Translations under genes and position numbers: made by a program
Notes under the pieces: generated by a model
The model's input: only the letters and a program-made list of their open reading frames with translations
The model's database searches: none
Told to the model about the DNA's origin: nothing
In this document: piece by piece, positions 36,599 to 46,325 of the stretch
How positions within the stretch are numbered: position 1 is the stretch's first letter
Layout: every line of letters starts with the position of its first letter
NCBI GenBank assembly: GCA_964619885.1
Contig: CAZUGA010000017.1
Coordinates: 19,955-83,954 of the forward strand
Direction of reading: 5' to 3'
From: CAZUGA01 sp964619885
Lineage (GTDB): Bacteria > Pseudomonadota > Gammaproteobacteria > Methylococcales > UBA1147
DNA: 64,000 nt

Positions 36599-38359
36599 TT
36601 ACATCGTTTCCGGTGCGGAAATATCTAATAAGCCTAGCCCATTAGAAATTATCTGGCGGACCGCATAAACAAGATTCAGACGAGCATTGCGAATTGCGTT
36701 GTCGTCGACCAAAAATTGATGTGCGTTATAGTAGGTATGAAAATCGTTGGCCAATTCACGCAAATATTGAATCAGCAAATGGGGTTCGTGTTTCAAAGCG
36801 GCGTTTTTTATTGTTTCTGAATAGGCAGAAAGACTTTTTAGCAGCGCCTGTTCATGGCTCTCGGTCAAAAGATTCAAATTCGACATACCCGTTTCGATGT
36901 CCCAAACCATATGCTTGTCATCCAATTGTCTGAAAACACTGCAAACGCGGGCGTGTGCGTATTGTACATAATACACCGGATTTTCATTCGATTGAGACAT
37001 CGCCAATTGCAGGTCAAAATCCATATGTTGTTGACAGCGCCGCATCATATAAAAGAAGCGCGCGGCATCTTTGCCGACTTCGTTGCGCAGCTGTCGTAAC
37101 GTGATGAATTCACCCGACCGGGTAGACATCGATACTTTTTCTTTGCCCCGATACAAAACCGCAAACTGTACCAACAGGATTTTGAGCTTCGAAGCGTCCC
37201 CGCCTAATGCTTGAATCGCTGCTTTGACTCTTGGGACGTACCCGTGATGATCGGCGCCCCAAATATCAATAAGAATATCGTAACCTCGTTCTAATTTGTT
37301 CAAATGATAGGCTATGTCGGACGCCAAATAAGTGGTTTGCCCATTTTCTCTAACGACGACACGATCTTTTTCATCACCCAATTTGCTACAAGCAAACCAA
37401 GTGGCGCCATTTTTTTCATAAAGATGGCCAGATTCTTGAAGTTTATTTAAGGCTTTTTGTACTGCGCCTGAATCCATCAGTTGCCGTTCTGAAAACCATT
37501 CGTCAAAGTTGACACCGAAATCTTCCAGATCGTTTTTAATATCCAACAAGATTCCGTCCAATCCACTAGTAAGAAAGAACTGATATTGATCGGGCGTCAG
37601 TAATTTGCGGGCTTTATCTATAAGTGCATCAATATAAGCCTCTTTATCGCCCCCATCCACTTGGTCGGCTGGAAGGCCTTCAAGAATCAAATCAGCGGGG
37701 TGCTGAAATTCGTTAGCACCTGCGGTGTGTATTTTTTTTGCTACGCTACGGACGTATTCACCGCGGTAGGCATTGCTTGGAAACGGCAAAATTTCGCCGC
37801 ATTCTTCTAGATAACGTAACCAAATCGTTGTTGCCAATATATCCATCTGGCGCCCTGCATCATTGACATAGTATTCCCGGTAAACCTCATAGCCAATCGC
37901 GGTAAGTAGATTGCCCAGTGCAGATCCATAGGCGGCCCCGCGGCCGTGCCCAACGTGTAAAGGCCCGGTAGGGTTCGCCGAAACAAATTCAATTTGTACC
38001 TTTGTTCCGATACCTATATTGCTTTTGCCAAACCGGTCAGCTTGTTCGTGAATTTGACGGATGATATCTGATTGGGTCCCTTGGGCTATGAAGAAATTGA
38101 TGAAGCCCGGGCCGGCAATATTGGTCTCTTGAATTTCAGCAGCAGAGGGTAGTACGTCAACGATAGCTTGCGCAAGGTCGCGTGGTTTTTGTTTTGCTGC
38201 TTTCGCCAATGTCAACGCCAAGTTGGATGCAAAATCTCCGTGTTGGGCATCGCGTGTGCGTTCAACAACAATATTAGGTGTAATCTGTTTGTCCAGCTTA
38301 CCCGCTTTTTGTAGTGTTTTGACCGCTTCGCGTAGGAGTTCTTCGAGTTTTAGTTTCAT
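36599..38359 (-). CDS. argS: Arginyl-tRNA synthetase
   Basis: 586 aa class I synthetase. The N-terminal Arg-specific domain is followed by the HIGH-like motif PLHVGHGRGAAYGSALGN and a KMSKS-type loop KEKVSMSTRSGEFI, then the anticodon-binding DALR domain. It attaches arginine to tRNA-Arg. In an operon with the SPOR gene. Confidence 0.95.
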   Translation of the reverse strand: MKLKLEELLREAVKTLQKAGKLDKQITPNIVVERTRDAQHGDFASNLALTLAKAAKQKPRDLAQAIVDVLPSAAEIQETNIAGPGFINFFIAQGTQSDIIRQIHEQADRFGKSNIGIGTKVQIEFVSANPTGPLHVGHGRGAAYGSALGNLLTAIGYEVYREYYVNDAGRQMDILATTIWLRYLEECGEILPFPSNAYRGEYVRSVAKKIHTAGANEFQHPADLILEGLPADQVDGGDKEAYIDALIDKARKLLTPDQYQFFLTSGLDGILLDIKNDLEDFGVNFDEWFSERQLMDSGAVQKALNKLQESGHLYEKNGATWFACSKLGDEKDRVVVRENGQTTYLASDIAYHLNKLERGYDILIDIWGADHHGYVPRVKAAIQALGGDASKLKILLVQFAVLYRGKEKVSMSTRSGEFITLRQLRNEVGKDAARFFYMMRRCQQHMDFDLQLAMSQSNENPVYYVQYAHARVCSVFRQLDDKHMVWDIETGMSNLNLLTESHEQALLKSLSAYSETIKNAALKHEPHLLIQYLRELANDFHTYYNAHQFLVDDNAIRNARLNLVYAVRQIISNGLGLLDISAPETM

Positions 38360-38508
38360 GCAGCGATAGATTTGTATTGCAATTCGTAAATGATTGAAGG
38401 GGGCGTATTATCCTAAAATCGATTGGGGCGATGCAATGTTTTGTTGTATTACCCGCAAACTTGCATCGTGTATTGAAGGTTGGTCCAAAGCATTTTTGTA
38501 CTCGGCAG

Positions 38509-40707
38509 CTAGAAAAGATCGATTGGGTCGATGTCTATGGACCATTTAATTTTTTTGCTATTGGGCAGATCCTCTATAGCTCGTATTAATTTGTCTGTTG
38601 TTTTGTGTAATAGTTTGCGGTCGGTACTTTGAAGCAAAAATTGATAACGGTAGTCACCCGCCCGTTTGACCATTGGTGCGGGGGCTGGACCCATAAGGAT
38701 AATTTTATTACCACCTAGCATGCTGGCATGCTGCCTAACCTGATCGAGGAAAGCAGCGGTATTTTCTTGGTTTTTGGATTGGGCCCGTATCAATGCCTGA
38801 AAGCTAAACGGGGGTAAGCAAGCACTGCGTCGTTCGCTGATAGCTTCGCTGGCGAATTGTCGATATCCTTTCTCGATCAATGTTTTTAGCAGGGGATGGT
38901 CTGGATGACGTGTTTGTAGGATGACACGTCCAGGTTTTTTGGCTCTACCGGCTCTGCCTGCGACTTGAACGATCAATTGCGCGAGTCGTTCGGTTGCGCG
39001 AAAATCGGTGCTGAATAAGCCTGAATCCGTATCCAAGACCCCGACCAGGGTGACATTAGGAAAGTGATGCCCCTTGGCAAGCATTTGGGTTCCGATCAGT
39101 ATGTCGACAGTGCCTTGCTTTATATCGTTTATAGTTTTATCCATACTGCCCTTTCTTCTGGTACTATCCCGATCCACTCGCCGTATCGACGCGGCCGGAA
39201 ATATCTTTGCAAGGACTTCTTCGACACGTTCGGTACCGATTCCTAGTGATTCCATTTTTTTCGAACGACACTGATCGCAACCTCGCGGGATCGGGCTTTC
39301 GTAATCGCAGTGGTGGCATCGCAGGCGTTGGTCTTGTAAATGGATGACTAAATTGCTATCGCACCGATGGCATTGAGCGACCCATCCGCAATTATTACAG
39401 ATCATGCAAGGGGCAAAACCACGCCGATTTAAAAACAGTAATACCTGTTCTTTTTTGTTCAAGGTTTGTTTGATAGTTTGGATCAGTTTGGCGGACAAAC
39501 CCTGGCTTAAATTTTTATTCTTTATATCGAGTAGATGGATCACTGGGGGCCGAGCGCCAGTCGCTCTGATTGGGAGTATCAGTTGTTTATAACGTCCCTG
39601 TTCTGCATTAACAATCGTTTCAAACGATGGTGTGGCGGAGCCTAAAATGATCGGAATTTGCAATCGCTGGGCTCGTTTGATTGCGATATCTCTGGCCGAA
39701 AATCTAAATTTCTCTTGTTGCTTAAAGGAGCTATCATGTTCTTCATCAAGAATGATCAATCCAGGACGGTTTAGCGGAATAAATGCAGCAGACCGGGTAC
39801 CCAACAATATTGGTGCAGTACCTGCCTGCGCGCGCATCCAAGCCTGAGCGCGACATTGGTCGCTTAAACCCGAATGAAATACTGCTATTGGTGTATCGAA
39901 GCGCGATTGAAATCGGCTTTGGAGCTGAGGGGTCAGGCTTATTTCGGGTAATAACACCATCGTTTGTAAGTTGCGATCGATCGCAAGTCGAATTAGCTGG
40001 AAATAAACTTCGGTTTTGCCGCTACCTGTAACGCCATCTAACATAAACACGCTGAACGAACCGATAGACCCTTCAATTGCGTGTATAGCATTATTCTGGT
40101 CCGCATTGGTTTGAAATGTGGATTGAGTGTATCGAGTTTTAGATTGCAATATACGCGGTCTGTTTTCGACTAAATTTTTTGCCATTAGCGTTCTAGCGGT
40201 ATTGCGCCAATTCCAGCCGAGATCGTCCAGCTGCGTTTGCGTCGGCCCTAGTGCGTGAGATTCAAGAAATTTTAGTAGTGCAGTTTGGCGTGGTGCACGT
40301 TTGTTAGGATTGATTGCCGTAGCCTTCCCCTGATCGGTCAGGAACAAAGATTGTTCCAGTTCCAGTTTAGCTATTTTGCCCTTTCGGAACTTGGCGGGAA
40401 AAGCCGTGCTTACCACTTCACCTATGGGATAGTGATAGTATCGACTAGCCCAGATTAACAATTGGAGATCGTCGATGGAAATCAACGGTTGATCATCTAA
40501 TACCAGCAGAATTTGTTTGAGTTTGGATGCGTCTACATTGCTACTTGTAGTCGTATCCAATACCACCCCAGTCTTGGTTTGTGCTCCGAACGGTACGGCA
40601 ACCCGGGTGCCCGGTATCCAATTACGGACTTGGTTTTCGAGCGGGGGAAGATAATCGAATATTTTTCGAATCGGAACCGGGACCGCAACTTTTACTATGA
40701 TCGACAT
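38509..40707 (-). CDS. priA: Primosomal replication protein N' (PriA helicase)
   Basis: 732 aa. The N-terminal DNA-binding domain is followed by Walker A DGVTGSGKTEVYF, the DEEH box LDEEHDSSFKQ, zinc-binding cysteines (CMICNNCGWVAQCHRCDSN, CHHC, CDQC) and the C-terminal helicase lobe. PriA reloads the replisome at collapsed forks. Confidence 0.95.
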   Translation of the reverse strand: MSIIVKVAVPVPIRKIFDYLPPLENQVRNWIPGTRVAVPFGAQTKTGVVLDTTTSSNVDASKLKQILLVLDDQPLISIDDLQLLIWASRYYHYPIGEVVSTAFPAKFRKGKIAKLELEQSLFLTDQGKATAINPNKRAPRQTALLKFLESHALGPTQTQLDDLGWNWRNTARTLMAKNLVENRPRILQSKTRYTQSTFQTNADQNNAIHAIEGSIGSFSVFMLDGVTGSGKTEVYFQLIRLAIDRNLQTMVLLPEISLTPQLQSRFQSRFDTPIAVFHSGLSDQCRAQAWMRAQAGTAPILLGTRSAAFIPLNRPGLIILDEEHDSSFKQQEKFRFSARDIAIKRAQRLQIPIILGSATPSFETIVNAEQGRYKQLILPIRATGARPPVIHLLDIKNKNLSQGLSAKLIQTIKQTLNKKEQVLLFLNRRGFAPCMICNNCGWVAQCHRCDSNLVIHLQDQRLRCHHCDYESPIPRGCDQCRSKKMESLGIGTERVEEVLAKIFPAASIRRVDRDSTRRKGSMDKTINDIKQGTVDILIGTQMLAKGHHFPNVTLVGVLDTDSGLFSTDFRATERLAQLIVQVAGRAGRAKKPGRVILQTRHPDHPLLKTLIEKGYRQFASEAISERRSACLPPFSFQALIRAQSKNQENTAAFLDQVRQHASMLGGNKIILMGPAPAPMVKRAGDYRYQFLLQSTDRKLLHKTTDKLIRAIEDLPNSKKIKWSIDIDPIDLF

Positions 40708-41127
40708 TAAATTAGATGGAGTGGTAGTCAGTTAGGTTTGAATTTTAAATCGGTTTCTATCAAAATCGATTAAGTTATTCTTGTTAAACTGGTAATTCGT
40801 TTGTTAACAATATCTGTGGATAAATCTGTGTATGAATTGATGACAGACCCGCCTAGGTCTTGTTGCGTAAAGGTTTTTTTGAATTGTAAAAATTATGCGC
40901 AGATATTTTATTTTCAATAAAAACAATTGGTTGTGGTTTTTTAGGGTGTTTTTCCTTATTCATTGCGGCATCGAGCAGTGGTACATAACCAGGATTCTCT
41001 CTCTGTTAATAAATTGTCGAATTAAGGGTTTATCTTTGTCTTCAAGGCCTTGCGCGTGGGCGTATAGGATATAATCGGCTCGCGTGGGTAACAAAAGAAA
41101 AATCAACATCACCAGGCAGGAGGAAAC
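40708..41127. other. AT-rich intergenic region between priA and the HNH gene
   Basis: 420 bases between divergent genes, with no ORF. It has a single consensus DnaA box at 40815-40823 (TTATCCACA on the minus strand) in an AT-rich stretch, a TATAAT hexamer at 41070-41075, and a strong GGAGG before the HNH gene. It holds the promoters of both genes. One DnaA box does not make an origin. Confidence 0.55.
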
Positions 41128-41718
41128 ATGTGGGGGTTGAATCAACAGGTTTTGCGAACGGATGCGTCTGGCATGCCTTTAGAATGGATTGACTATCAAG
41201 AGGCGGTAAAACTTTATCATTTGGGGCAAGTTGCGTATTCGTTGGGAGCATTATTGTACAATATCCATGGCGGCATCAATGCGCTGACCGGTGATCGTAG
41301 CGTGGTCAAAGTTAGCTCTATTTTGGCAACTTACAGCCGAAATTTTGCGCTACGTAAGACCGGTAAAGATTATATTCCACCGTTGAATAATCCAACATTG
41401 TTTAAGCGTGATAATTTTATTTGTCTTTATTGCGGCGAACGCTTCCGTTCGCGTGATCTATCACGTGACCATGTTACCCCGATTAGCCAGGGGGGCGTAG
41501 ATTTGTGGTCAAATGTTGTAACCGCCTGTAAACGTTGTAATAATCATAAGGCGGGTCGTACGCCAGAGCATGCGGGTATGCAGTTGTTGGCGATTCCTTT
41601 TGCGCCGACCCATGCTGAATACGTTTATTTGCAGGGGCGCCGGGTGCTTACCGATCAGATGGATTTTTTGCGCGCGCATTTTCCCCGGAAAAGCCCATTG
41701 CATGAGCGGCTTTGTTGA
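41128..41718 (+). CDS. HNH endonuclease-like protein
   Basis: 196 aa. The C-terminal half has an HNH zinc-finger core: CLYCGERF, then SRDHVTPISQGGVDLWSN and ACKRCNNHKAGRTPE. The N-terminal region (about 100 aa) is typical of the small proteobacterial HNH family often annotated only as 'HNH endonuclease'. Substrate unknown; no restriction partner is nearby. Confidence 0.88.
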   Translation: MWGLNQQVLRTDASGMPLEWIDYQEAVKLYHLGQVAYSLGALLYNIHGGINALTGDRSVVKVSSILATYSRNFALRKTGKDYIPPLNNPTLFKRDNFICLYCGERFRSRDLSRDHVTPISQGGVDLWSNVVTACKRCNNHKAGRTPEHAGMQLLAIPFAPTHAEYVYLQGRRVLTDQMDFLRAHFPRKSPLHERLC

Positions 41719-41754
41719 TTTGAAAGAAATCAGGCTTTCCTTGAATCTTCTCTA

Positions 41755-42252
41755 ATGGACACGAAAAAAGCGGAATATGACCGCTTGGTTGTAGTCTATG
41801 CTTCTGATTTATACCGCTATGCGATTTGGTTATGCAAGGATTCAACCCAAGCCGAAGATTTGGTTCAGGAGACTTTTCTTAGAGCTTGGAAGTCATTGAG
41901 TAAACTGAAGAACAGAGACGCACCGAAGCCGTGGCTATTTACCATTTTGCGTAATGAATTTGCGCGACAATATAGTCGGTATAGACCTGAAATGAGTGAT
42001 ATCGACCCCGATATTTTGGAACTAAAAGATACCGGGAACGATACCAGTACCGATGCGTTTGTTTTACGCAGAGCATTGGATATTTTGGCAGAAGAATACC
42101 GCGAACCGCTGCTTTTACAAGTTTTGGGTGGCTTTAGTTGCGAAGAAATTGGTGCAATATGTGGGATTAGCAAAGGCGCGGCAATGACACGACTTTTTAG
42201 AGCGAAAAAGAAACTACGTGAAATGTTAGATCCGACGTTGGTTGAAAAATGA
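41755..42252 (+). CDS. ECF-type RNA polymerase sigma factor
   Basis: 165 aa. Region 2 (DSTQAEDLVQETFLRAWKS) and region 4 (LQVLGGFSCEEIGAICGISK then GAAMTRLFRAKKKLRE) are present, with no regions 1 or 3. The next gene starts inside its stop (ATGA overlap) and looks like its anti-sigma partner. Confidence 0.9.
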   Translation: MDTKKAEYDRLVVVYASDLYRYAIWLCKDSTQAEDLVQETFLRAWKSLSKLKNRDAPKPWLFTILRNEFARQYSRYRPEMSDIDPDILELKDTGNDTSTDAFVLRRALDILAEEYREPLLLQVLGGFSCEEIGAICGISKGAAMTRLFRAKKKLREMLDPTLVEK

Positions 42253-42956
42253 AAGACTGTGAACAATTTCAAATAGCTTATGCTTCAAGTCCAGATAATA
42301 TGGATGTGGATTTGGCCTCGCATTCTGAAATATGCAGGGAGTGCGCGATATATGCGGATGCGATTCGAGAGCTAGATCTAAAATTGGTTGATTCGATGAA
42401 ATTTAATGTTCCCGACGATCTCCTTTCAGTGCTGAAGGCAATTCCCGAGCATTCCGGTTCAGGCAAATCAAGGTGGATGGTATTTGGCGGATTTGCGTTG
42501 GCGGCGTCGCTATTATTGGGATTAGGATTGTCATCGGTATTTCGGTTGGATTTGATTACTCAATCGGTGCCGTTACAGCAGGTTGTATACCAACATATCC
42601 TTGGTGAGCCGAAGGCTTTAACCGCAATATTCCCGGTTCAACCAGCTGTTATGAACGCCAGGTTAAAAGAATTTGGGGTGAGTCTGGTGCAGCCCATCGG
42701 TGAAGTAATGTATGTCAAATTATGCCCGGTTGGAAATACACAGGGATTGCATTTAGTTGTGCAGGGCCAGAAGGGTCCGGTAACATTTTTATTTTTGCCG
42801 AAAGAAAATATTGCCGAGTCGGTTAGCTTTGGCAAAGGTCGTTTTGTTGGTTATATCAAACCGTCTGAACTTGGTGTTGTTGCCGTCGTAGGAGAAAAAG
42901 GTGAGGCATTGAACGAAACCGACGCTTTGGTTCAATCGTCGCTCAAATGGTTATAG
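42249..42956 (+). CDS. DUF3379-like anti-sigma factor candidate
   Basis: 235 aa. The N-terminus has a short zinc-finger-like motif (HSEICREC) as in zinc-binding anti-sigma proteins. One membrane helix lies at about 75-95, followed by a periplasmic domain. It overlaps the sigma gene by 4 bases. Most likely it holds the sigma factor at the membrane until an envelope signal arrives; the signal is unknown. Confidence 0.82.
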   Translation: MKDCEQFQIAYASSPDNMDVDLASHSEICRECAIYADAIRELDLKLVDSMKFNVPDDLLSVLKAIPEHSGSGKSRWMVFGGFALAASLLLGLGLSSVFRLDLITQSVPLQQVVYQHILGEPKALTAIFPVQPAVMNARLKEFGVSLVQPIGEVMYVKLCPVGNTQGLHLVVQGQKGPVTFLFLPKENIAESVSFGKGRFVGYIKPSELGVVAVVGEKGEALNETDALVQSSLKWL

Positions 42957-42969
42957 ATTGGCAATGCCA

Positions 42970-43848
42970 TTATGGCTTGATTGAAGAGGATTTTGGTGCC
43001 GTTTTAGGTTTTCGGAATTTGAGCGTCATTCGGTCACTTTCGCCAATGGCCAAATATTTTTCCTGGTCAAGTTTCCCAAGTCGCAGCGTTGGGGGTAATG
43101 TCCATACGCCTTCCGGGTAATTCTTAGTGTCTTTGGGGTTACCGTTGATTTCTGAACGCCCGATGGTTTCGAATCCAGTTTTTTCTGCGAGTGAGATAAC
43201 GTAAGCTTCGGTAACATAGCCAGATTTTGCTGCTGGGTCTTGGGTTTTGTCTGGGATACCGCGGTGTTCGACTACGCCCAAAATCCCGCCGGGTTTTAAG
43301 GCGCGAAACATCGCTTCGAAAACCAAACTATCGTGCCCGCTCTTAATCCAGTTATGTACGTTTCTAAAGGTTAGTACTCGGTCGACCGAATCCGCTGGCG
43401 CGATTGTCAGTTGGTCCGGTGGTTGGAGTGTAGTTAGTTTCACTCGTTTATAAACGCGTGGATGAGCCGCAAGTTTTTTCTTATAGGAATCTAAGCTGGT
43501 GGTAAAGAACGGGATGTCAGATTTTGCTGAAAAATGCGCGGCATATAGCTTGCCCTTTTTTCGCAGGAGTGGTGCTAAAATTTCGCTGTACCATCCCCCT
43601 GCTCCAGGCCAGATTTCTACAATTGTCATATCCGGTTGTAACTCGAAGAAATGCAATGTTTCCAGCGGATGTCGATAGACATCCCGCGCCACATTGGCAG
43701 CGCTCCTGTGAGACCCCGAAAGTGCCTTTACCAGTTCTGATGCGAGTGGGTTGTAAAATCGTTGTTCGGCAAGTCCGCTATTGGATATCCCTAGGCTAAA
43801 ACATATCAATATCAGTAAATTAAACTGCCGGATAAAAATTATTTTCAT
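42970..43848 (-). CDS. Exported SAM-dependent methyltransferase-like protein (COG4798)
   Basis: 292 aa from ATG 43848, chosen because a clear signal peptide (MKIIFIRQFNLLILICFSLG) then leads the protein; the longer frame to 43980 would bury it. The Rossmann fold has MTIVEIWPGAGGWYSEILAP. Predicted periplasmic methyltransferases of this group have no known substrate, and SAM supply outside the cytoplasm is a puzzle. Confidence 0.82.
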   Translation of the reverse strand: MKIIFIRQFNLLILICFSLGISNSGLAEQRFYNPLASELVKALSGSHRSAANVARDVYRHPLETLHFFELQPDMTIVEIWPGAGGWYSEILAPLLRKKGKLYAAHFSAKSDIPFFTTSLDSYKKKLAAHPRVYKRVKLTTLQPPDQLTIAPADSVDRVLTFRNVHNWIKSGHDSLVFEAMFRALKPGGILGVVEHRGIPDKTQDPAAKSGYVTEAYVISLAEKTGFETIGRSEINGNPKDTKNYPEGVWTLPPTLRLGKLDQEKYLAIGESDRMTLKFRKPKTAPKSSSIKP

Positions 43849-43862
43849 AGTGTATGCGTAGT

Positions 43863-44357
43863 TTATTGTGGTTGCGCATTCCAAAATTGGGCGATGTTGA
43901 CCGCGGCTAGTAGGATGAATGCCACAAATGTCCATGCCGGTATACTTAGGCCAAGGAATGTCCAAAGAATTTCGGCACATTCACCGGTTCCGCTCAGTAG
44001 TAATTCTATAGTTTTGCTCAACGGAAAATGTTTAAAGACATACTCGAGTCCTGGGCCGCAGGAGGGTACTTCTTCCGGTGGCAAATTTTGTAGCCATACA
44101 TGCCGGCCGGATACGCTGGCGCCGAGCAATGCGGTGATTAAGCCGATGATCGAGTAGGTTTTAATGCCATAAGATTTGGGATTGTGTAAAACTGCAATAA
44201 GGAAAATTATTCCTACCACTAATACAAGGACGCGTTGTGAAATACACAGCGGACAAGGTTCTAGATTCTTAACGAATTGAAAATAGCCTGCTGCGAGCAA
44301 CATTGCTAAACAAGCCAGAAAGCCAATAAAAAACCAATTTCTGGCTGAGCACTTCAT
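43863..44357 (-). CDS. dsbB: Disulfide bond formation protein DsbB
   Basis: 164 aa from ATG 44357, the usual DsbB size; an upstream start at 44447 adds 30 unconserved residues. It has four membrane helices, the first redox pair CPLC in LEPCPLCISQR and the second loop cysteines in PSCGPGLEYV and GECAE. It reoxidises DsbA and passes electrons to quinones. Confidence 0.92.
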   Translation of the reverse strand: MKCSARNWFFIGFLACLAMLLAAGYFQFVKNLEPCPLCISQRVLVLVVGIIFLIAVLHNPKSYGIKTYSIIGLITALLGASVSGRHVWLQNLPPEEVPSCGPGLEYVFKHFPLSKTIELLLSGTGECAEILWTFLGLSIPAWTFVAFILLAAVNIAQFWNAQPQ

Positions 44358-44519
44358 TAGTTTGTGATCCTGCATTAATTGCTGGGTGGATTGAATTATT
44401 CTTTGCTGATTTTTGAATATTCTTTGCGTTCGGCTACGTTGTAACACAACACCCGATACTGCGGCTAAAGTAACAGATTTTTAAATAGAATTCAGTAGTG
44501 CTTCTCGTCTACCTGATAC

Positions 44520-45224
44520 TTAAGAGTCGAATTGTATAACTTTGTTCAATGGGCTTAGATTGATTTCGTCGATCAGGGTGCCACGACGAAGTGTCAGGAT
44601 TAATTGTACTAATTCGGCGATATCTTGGGGTAAAATGTAATTGCTTTCGTGTCGACCCGGCTGAAATTTCAATTGATCAAAAAACGCAGTTTTGACCATG
44701 CCCGGATTGATCAACGCGACTCGGACATTGCTATTTCTACACTCTTCTCGTAAGGCTTGAGAGAAGCCGCGAAGCGCAAATTTGCTGGCGCAATATAGCG
44801 AACCTTTTTGAGTGCCTTTAAGTGCGGCCTCAGAGCCTATAAATATCAAATCTCCGAGGTGCTTTTTTTTGAGTATCGGAATCAGTGCGCGGCTAATTAA
44901 AGCTTGGCTGGTAAAATTAAGATCGATCAATTGTTTTATTTGCGCGAATGAAAATTCTTCCAATGAGGAGAATTGTCCGCGTCCGGAACAAAAAACCGCG
45001 CCGTCGATATTGGGGTATTGTTTCAATAACGAGGATATTACGTCCGGTAGGGTATCCAGTTTGGAGCAATCACATTCGACCCAATGTACTGCCGTCGGGT
45101 TAGATTTTTTGTCTTTGATGTTTCTCGACAGGCCAATTACAGAATGACCTCCACTGATTAACTGGTCGGTGATGGCACGCCCAATTCCTGAGCTTGCGCC
45201 GGTAATCAGCAGGGTTCTGTTCAT
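44520..45224 (-). CDS. Short-chain dehydrogenase/reductase
   Basis: 234 aa from ATG 45224, which overlaps the upstream gene's stop (ATGA); the frame could open at 45233. It has the cofactor motif TGASSGIGRA, the catalytic YCASK with preceding Ser, and a C-terminal INPGMVKTAFFD. Substrate unknown. Coupled to the radical SAM gene. Confidence 0.9.
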   Translation of the reverse strand: MNRTLLITGASSGIGRAITDQLISGGHSVIGLSRNIKDKKSNPTAVHWVECDCSKLDTLPDVISSLLKQYPNIDGAVFCSGRGQFSSLEEFSFAQIKQLIDLNFTSQALISRALIPILKKKHLGDLIFIGSEAALKGTQKGSLYCASKFALRGFSQALREECRNSNVRVALINPGMVKTAFFDQLKFQPGRHESNYILPQDIAELVQLILTLRRGTLIDEINLSPLNKVIQFDS

Positions 45225-46213
45225 GGGTCGCAACGGAATAGCAATGATTCCGGAACGTATTTTAGAAGTTCATTCGTGCAAAATTCAATCATTGCATTCT
45301 CCAGCGGTGTCGAGTAAGCAGTGGTACCGGACTTGGTTTGTAATGGGCCCGCGAACAGTTTTTCTCGAGGATAAAGCTTTTGCATTTTGCGGAAGAATTT
45401 CTCGGGTAGTCTAAAGCCACCCAAGCTGACAGAATGTATAGAATTTAAATTTAGCCTTGAGAATACTTTATTGAACAATTCGCGGTATTGTGTCTGATAG
45501 TTTGACTGATAAATAATGGGATCGAAGCGTAAGCCCAGTTTCCAACCGCAGGATTGGAGCTTCTCTAGCGCATCCAATCGTTTTGCAAGTGAAGGTGCCT
45601 TGTGTTCCACGGATTTTGACGTTTCATGCGGTGCAAGGCTATACGCGATAATGCAGTTTGGTACGACGGGCCGTTCGAGTAAAGAGCGAATTTGGGTGCT
45701 TTTGGTTCTGAGCTCTAGGAATGCATGGGGAATCGCTTCAAAGGTAGTTAAAAATGAATCGACAAATTGAGTGATCGGTTCCATGGCCAAGCTGTCGCAA
45801 TCGTAACCCGAGAAAAAATGGATTTCGGATTCAGCAACGGATTGAGCGGTCTGTTGAATTTCGTACTGAAAATCTTCATAGTTTACGAAAACGATATAAT
45901 GTGCGGACTGAAACATGCCTTGTAAAAAGCAATATCTACAATCGTATAAACAGTTCAGCATATGCGAAAAATAATAATTGTGATCTGCGCCTATCGAATA
46001 CCCTTGTGGTGCCTTCAACACAAAGTTTTTAAACTTTTTGGCCAATATCATTGCTGGCCGAAGTTTTTGCAGACGGAAATTTTGCGCTTTTGGGTTGAAT
46101 ACTTCTGTATATCGTTCACACAGAATTTGCTTCGCATTCGGAAAACGCTGGCAAATCAAGCGAGACCTTGGGTGATTAACTATTTCGCGTTCTATGTAAA
46201 GGGTTTCAATCAC
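45221..46213 (-). CDS. Spore-photoproduct-lyase-family radical SAM protein
   Basis: The radical SAM cysteine motif is in MLNCLYDCRYCFLQGMFQ, the form seen in SplB-like proteins of non-sporulating bacteria. The start is taken as GTG 46213, because IETLYIEREIVNHPRSR then matches the family N-terminus; a TTG at 46285 would add 24 residues. It may repair UV-type thymine lesions or act on another substrate. In an operon with the SDR gene. Confidence 0.85.
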   Translation of the reverse strand: MIETLYIEREIVNHPRSRLICQRFPNAKQILCERYTEVFNPKAQNFRLQKLRPAMILAKKFKNFVLKAPQGYSIGADHNYYFSHMLNCLYDCRYCFLQGMFQSAHYIVFVNYEDFQYEIQQTAQSVAESEIHFFSGYDCDSLAMEPITQFVDSFLTTFEAIPHAFLELRTKSTQIRSLLERPVVPNCIIAYSLAPHETSKSVEHKAPSLAKRLDALEKLQSCGWKLGLRFDPIIYQSNYQTQYRELFNKVFSRLNLNSIHSVSLGGFRLPEKFFRKMQKLYPREKLFAGPLQTKSGTTAYSTPLENAMIEFCTNELLKYVPESLLFRCDP

Positions 46214-46325
46214 GCCACAATTTTTCCGTAGTTTAATAATATCAGCGAAAAACTGGTTCTGGCCGATTGCCAAGGACTGCGCCAACTAGGGTAGAATATC
46301 GCAACGTTTAAAATGGGTAAATGTA

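Noticed and set aside
40708..41127. Replication origin
   Set aside because: Only one DnaA box, no cluster, and no dnaA, dnaN, gidA or similar neighbour.
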